Assembly (NCBI GenBank): GCA_942490885.1
Contig: CALNYT010000002.1
Span: 62,001-126,000 of the forward strand
Origin: Oceanirhabdus sp942490885
Lineage (GTDB): Bacteria > Bacillota > Clostridia > Clostridiales > Clostridiaceae
DNA: 64,000 nt
Direction: 5' to 3'
In this document: piece by piece, positions 63,705 to 64,000 of the stretch
Numbering within the stretch: position 1 is the first letter of the stretch
Layout: each line of letters opens with the position of its first letter
Program-made: the position numbers and the translations under genes
Notes under the pieces: model-generated
Told to the model about the DNA's origin: nothing
What the model saw: only the letters and a program-made list of their open reading frames with translations
The model's database searches: none

Positions 63705-64000
63705 ATGAATACAATCGTAAAAGATTTTGAAAGACATCTATTTGAAGATGGTAAGAGTACTAAAACTATAGAAAGCTACATTGGAGATGTAACAGGATTA
63801 ATAAAATATTTAGAAACAATGGGAGTAGAATTTGATGGAACTCTTAAAAGACTCTACATAACAAGCTACAAAAATAATCTCATTGAGAATGGTTACGAGC
63901 CTACAACTATAAATAAAAAAATAAATAGTTTCATGTCCTTAAATAACTATTTGATAGAAAAGGGATACATGAATGAGGTTGTAATTGACCTTAGAAAAGA
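63705..64000 (+). CDS. Tyrosine recombinase / integrase, N-terminal part (cut by window edge)
   Basis: The frame is open from the ATG at 63705 (AAAGGAGAATAATAC upstream) to the window end, 98 codons. It reads VKDFERHLFEDGKSTKTIESYIGDVTGLIKYLE ... PTTINKKINSFMSLNNYLIEKGYM, the SAM-like core-binding domain of XerC/phage-integrase proteins. The catalytic domain lies outside the window. It may belong to a mobile element that also holds the RHS unit, or be an orphan recombinase. Confidence 0.85.
   Translation, partial: MNTIVKDFERHLFEDGKSTKTIESYIGDVTGLIKYLETMGVEFDGTLKRLYITSYKNNLIENGYEPTTINKKINSFMSLNNYLIEKGYMNEVVIDLRK

Overview
The window looks like a chromosomal segment of a low-GC, anaerobic, spore-forming Firmicute, most likely a Clostridium of cluster I. 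Signs of this are the AT-rich codon use, strong AGGAGG-type ribosome binding sites, several TTG/GTG starts, a pyruvate formate-lyase system with a Cys-rich Crp/Fnr regulator, a SigV/RsiV-like pair and a Clostridium-style type I-B CRISPR-Cas locus. I cannot name a species.

Layout. 0-8.2 kb: end of an unknown gene, structured intergenic DNA, a small membrane protein, a chemoreceptor-like protein, an alpha/beta hydrolase, a MATE transporter, a secreted GH18-type glycosidase and a polytopic membrane protein. 8.9-27.7 kb: a complete type I-B CRISPR-Cas island. Array 1 has 96 intact repeats plus one decayed terminal repeat. Then come cas6-cas8b-cas7-cas5-cas3-cas4-cas1-cas2, and array 2 with 50 repeats. 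Both arrays have related leaders on their left and read left to right. The two repeats differ at two positions. cas8b contains a strong internal ribosome binding site and in-frame ATG that should yield a separate Cas11b small subunit. Both arrays carry duplicated spacer blocks. A remnant of an HTH regulator abuts the tail of array 1. 27.9-35.3 kb: a Cys-rich protein, a second chemoreceptor, cysteine synthase, a small alarmone synthetase with a small upstream partner, and a decaying stretch with acetyltransferase remnants. 35.4-40.2 kb: an ECF sigma/anti-sigma pair with a SigV-like promoter, and an ArsR-type repressor with promoter and operator in front of a His-rich metal P-type ATPase. 40.2-41.0 kb: a RAYT transposase bracketed by GGGGTC/GACCCC palindromes, which recur at 7.1 and 55.7 kb. 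41.2-48.2 kb: an ABC-F protein, a MITE-like element, an ASCH-like protein, a tandem GNAT, a BlaI/M56 pair with two perfect operators, and a membrane protein. 48.3-52.5 kb: Crp/Fnr regulator, pflA and pflB, with a 16-base palindrome upstream of pflB. 52.7-57.3 kb: YeiH, LemA, TPM-domain, PspC and PQQ-propeller proteins. 57.4-64 kb: an 1804-residue secreted RHS protein with a variable C-terminal candidate nuclease toxin, its likely immunity gene, and the start of a tyrosine recombinase cut by the window edge.

How parts work together. The CRISPR locus has every component expected for adaptation (Cas1, Cas2, Cas4), crRNA processing (Cas6), the surveillance complex (Cas8b, internal Cas11b, Cas7, Cas5) and target destruction (Cas3). 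Regulatory circuits visible in the sequence are the BlaI operators, the metal repressor operator, the SigV-like autoregulatory promoter and the Crp/Fnr-like palindrome near pflB. Functional assignments rest on motif recognition by eye. No database search was run.
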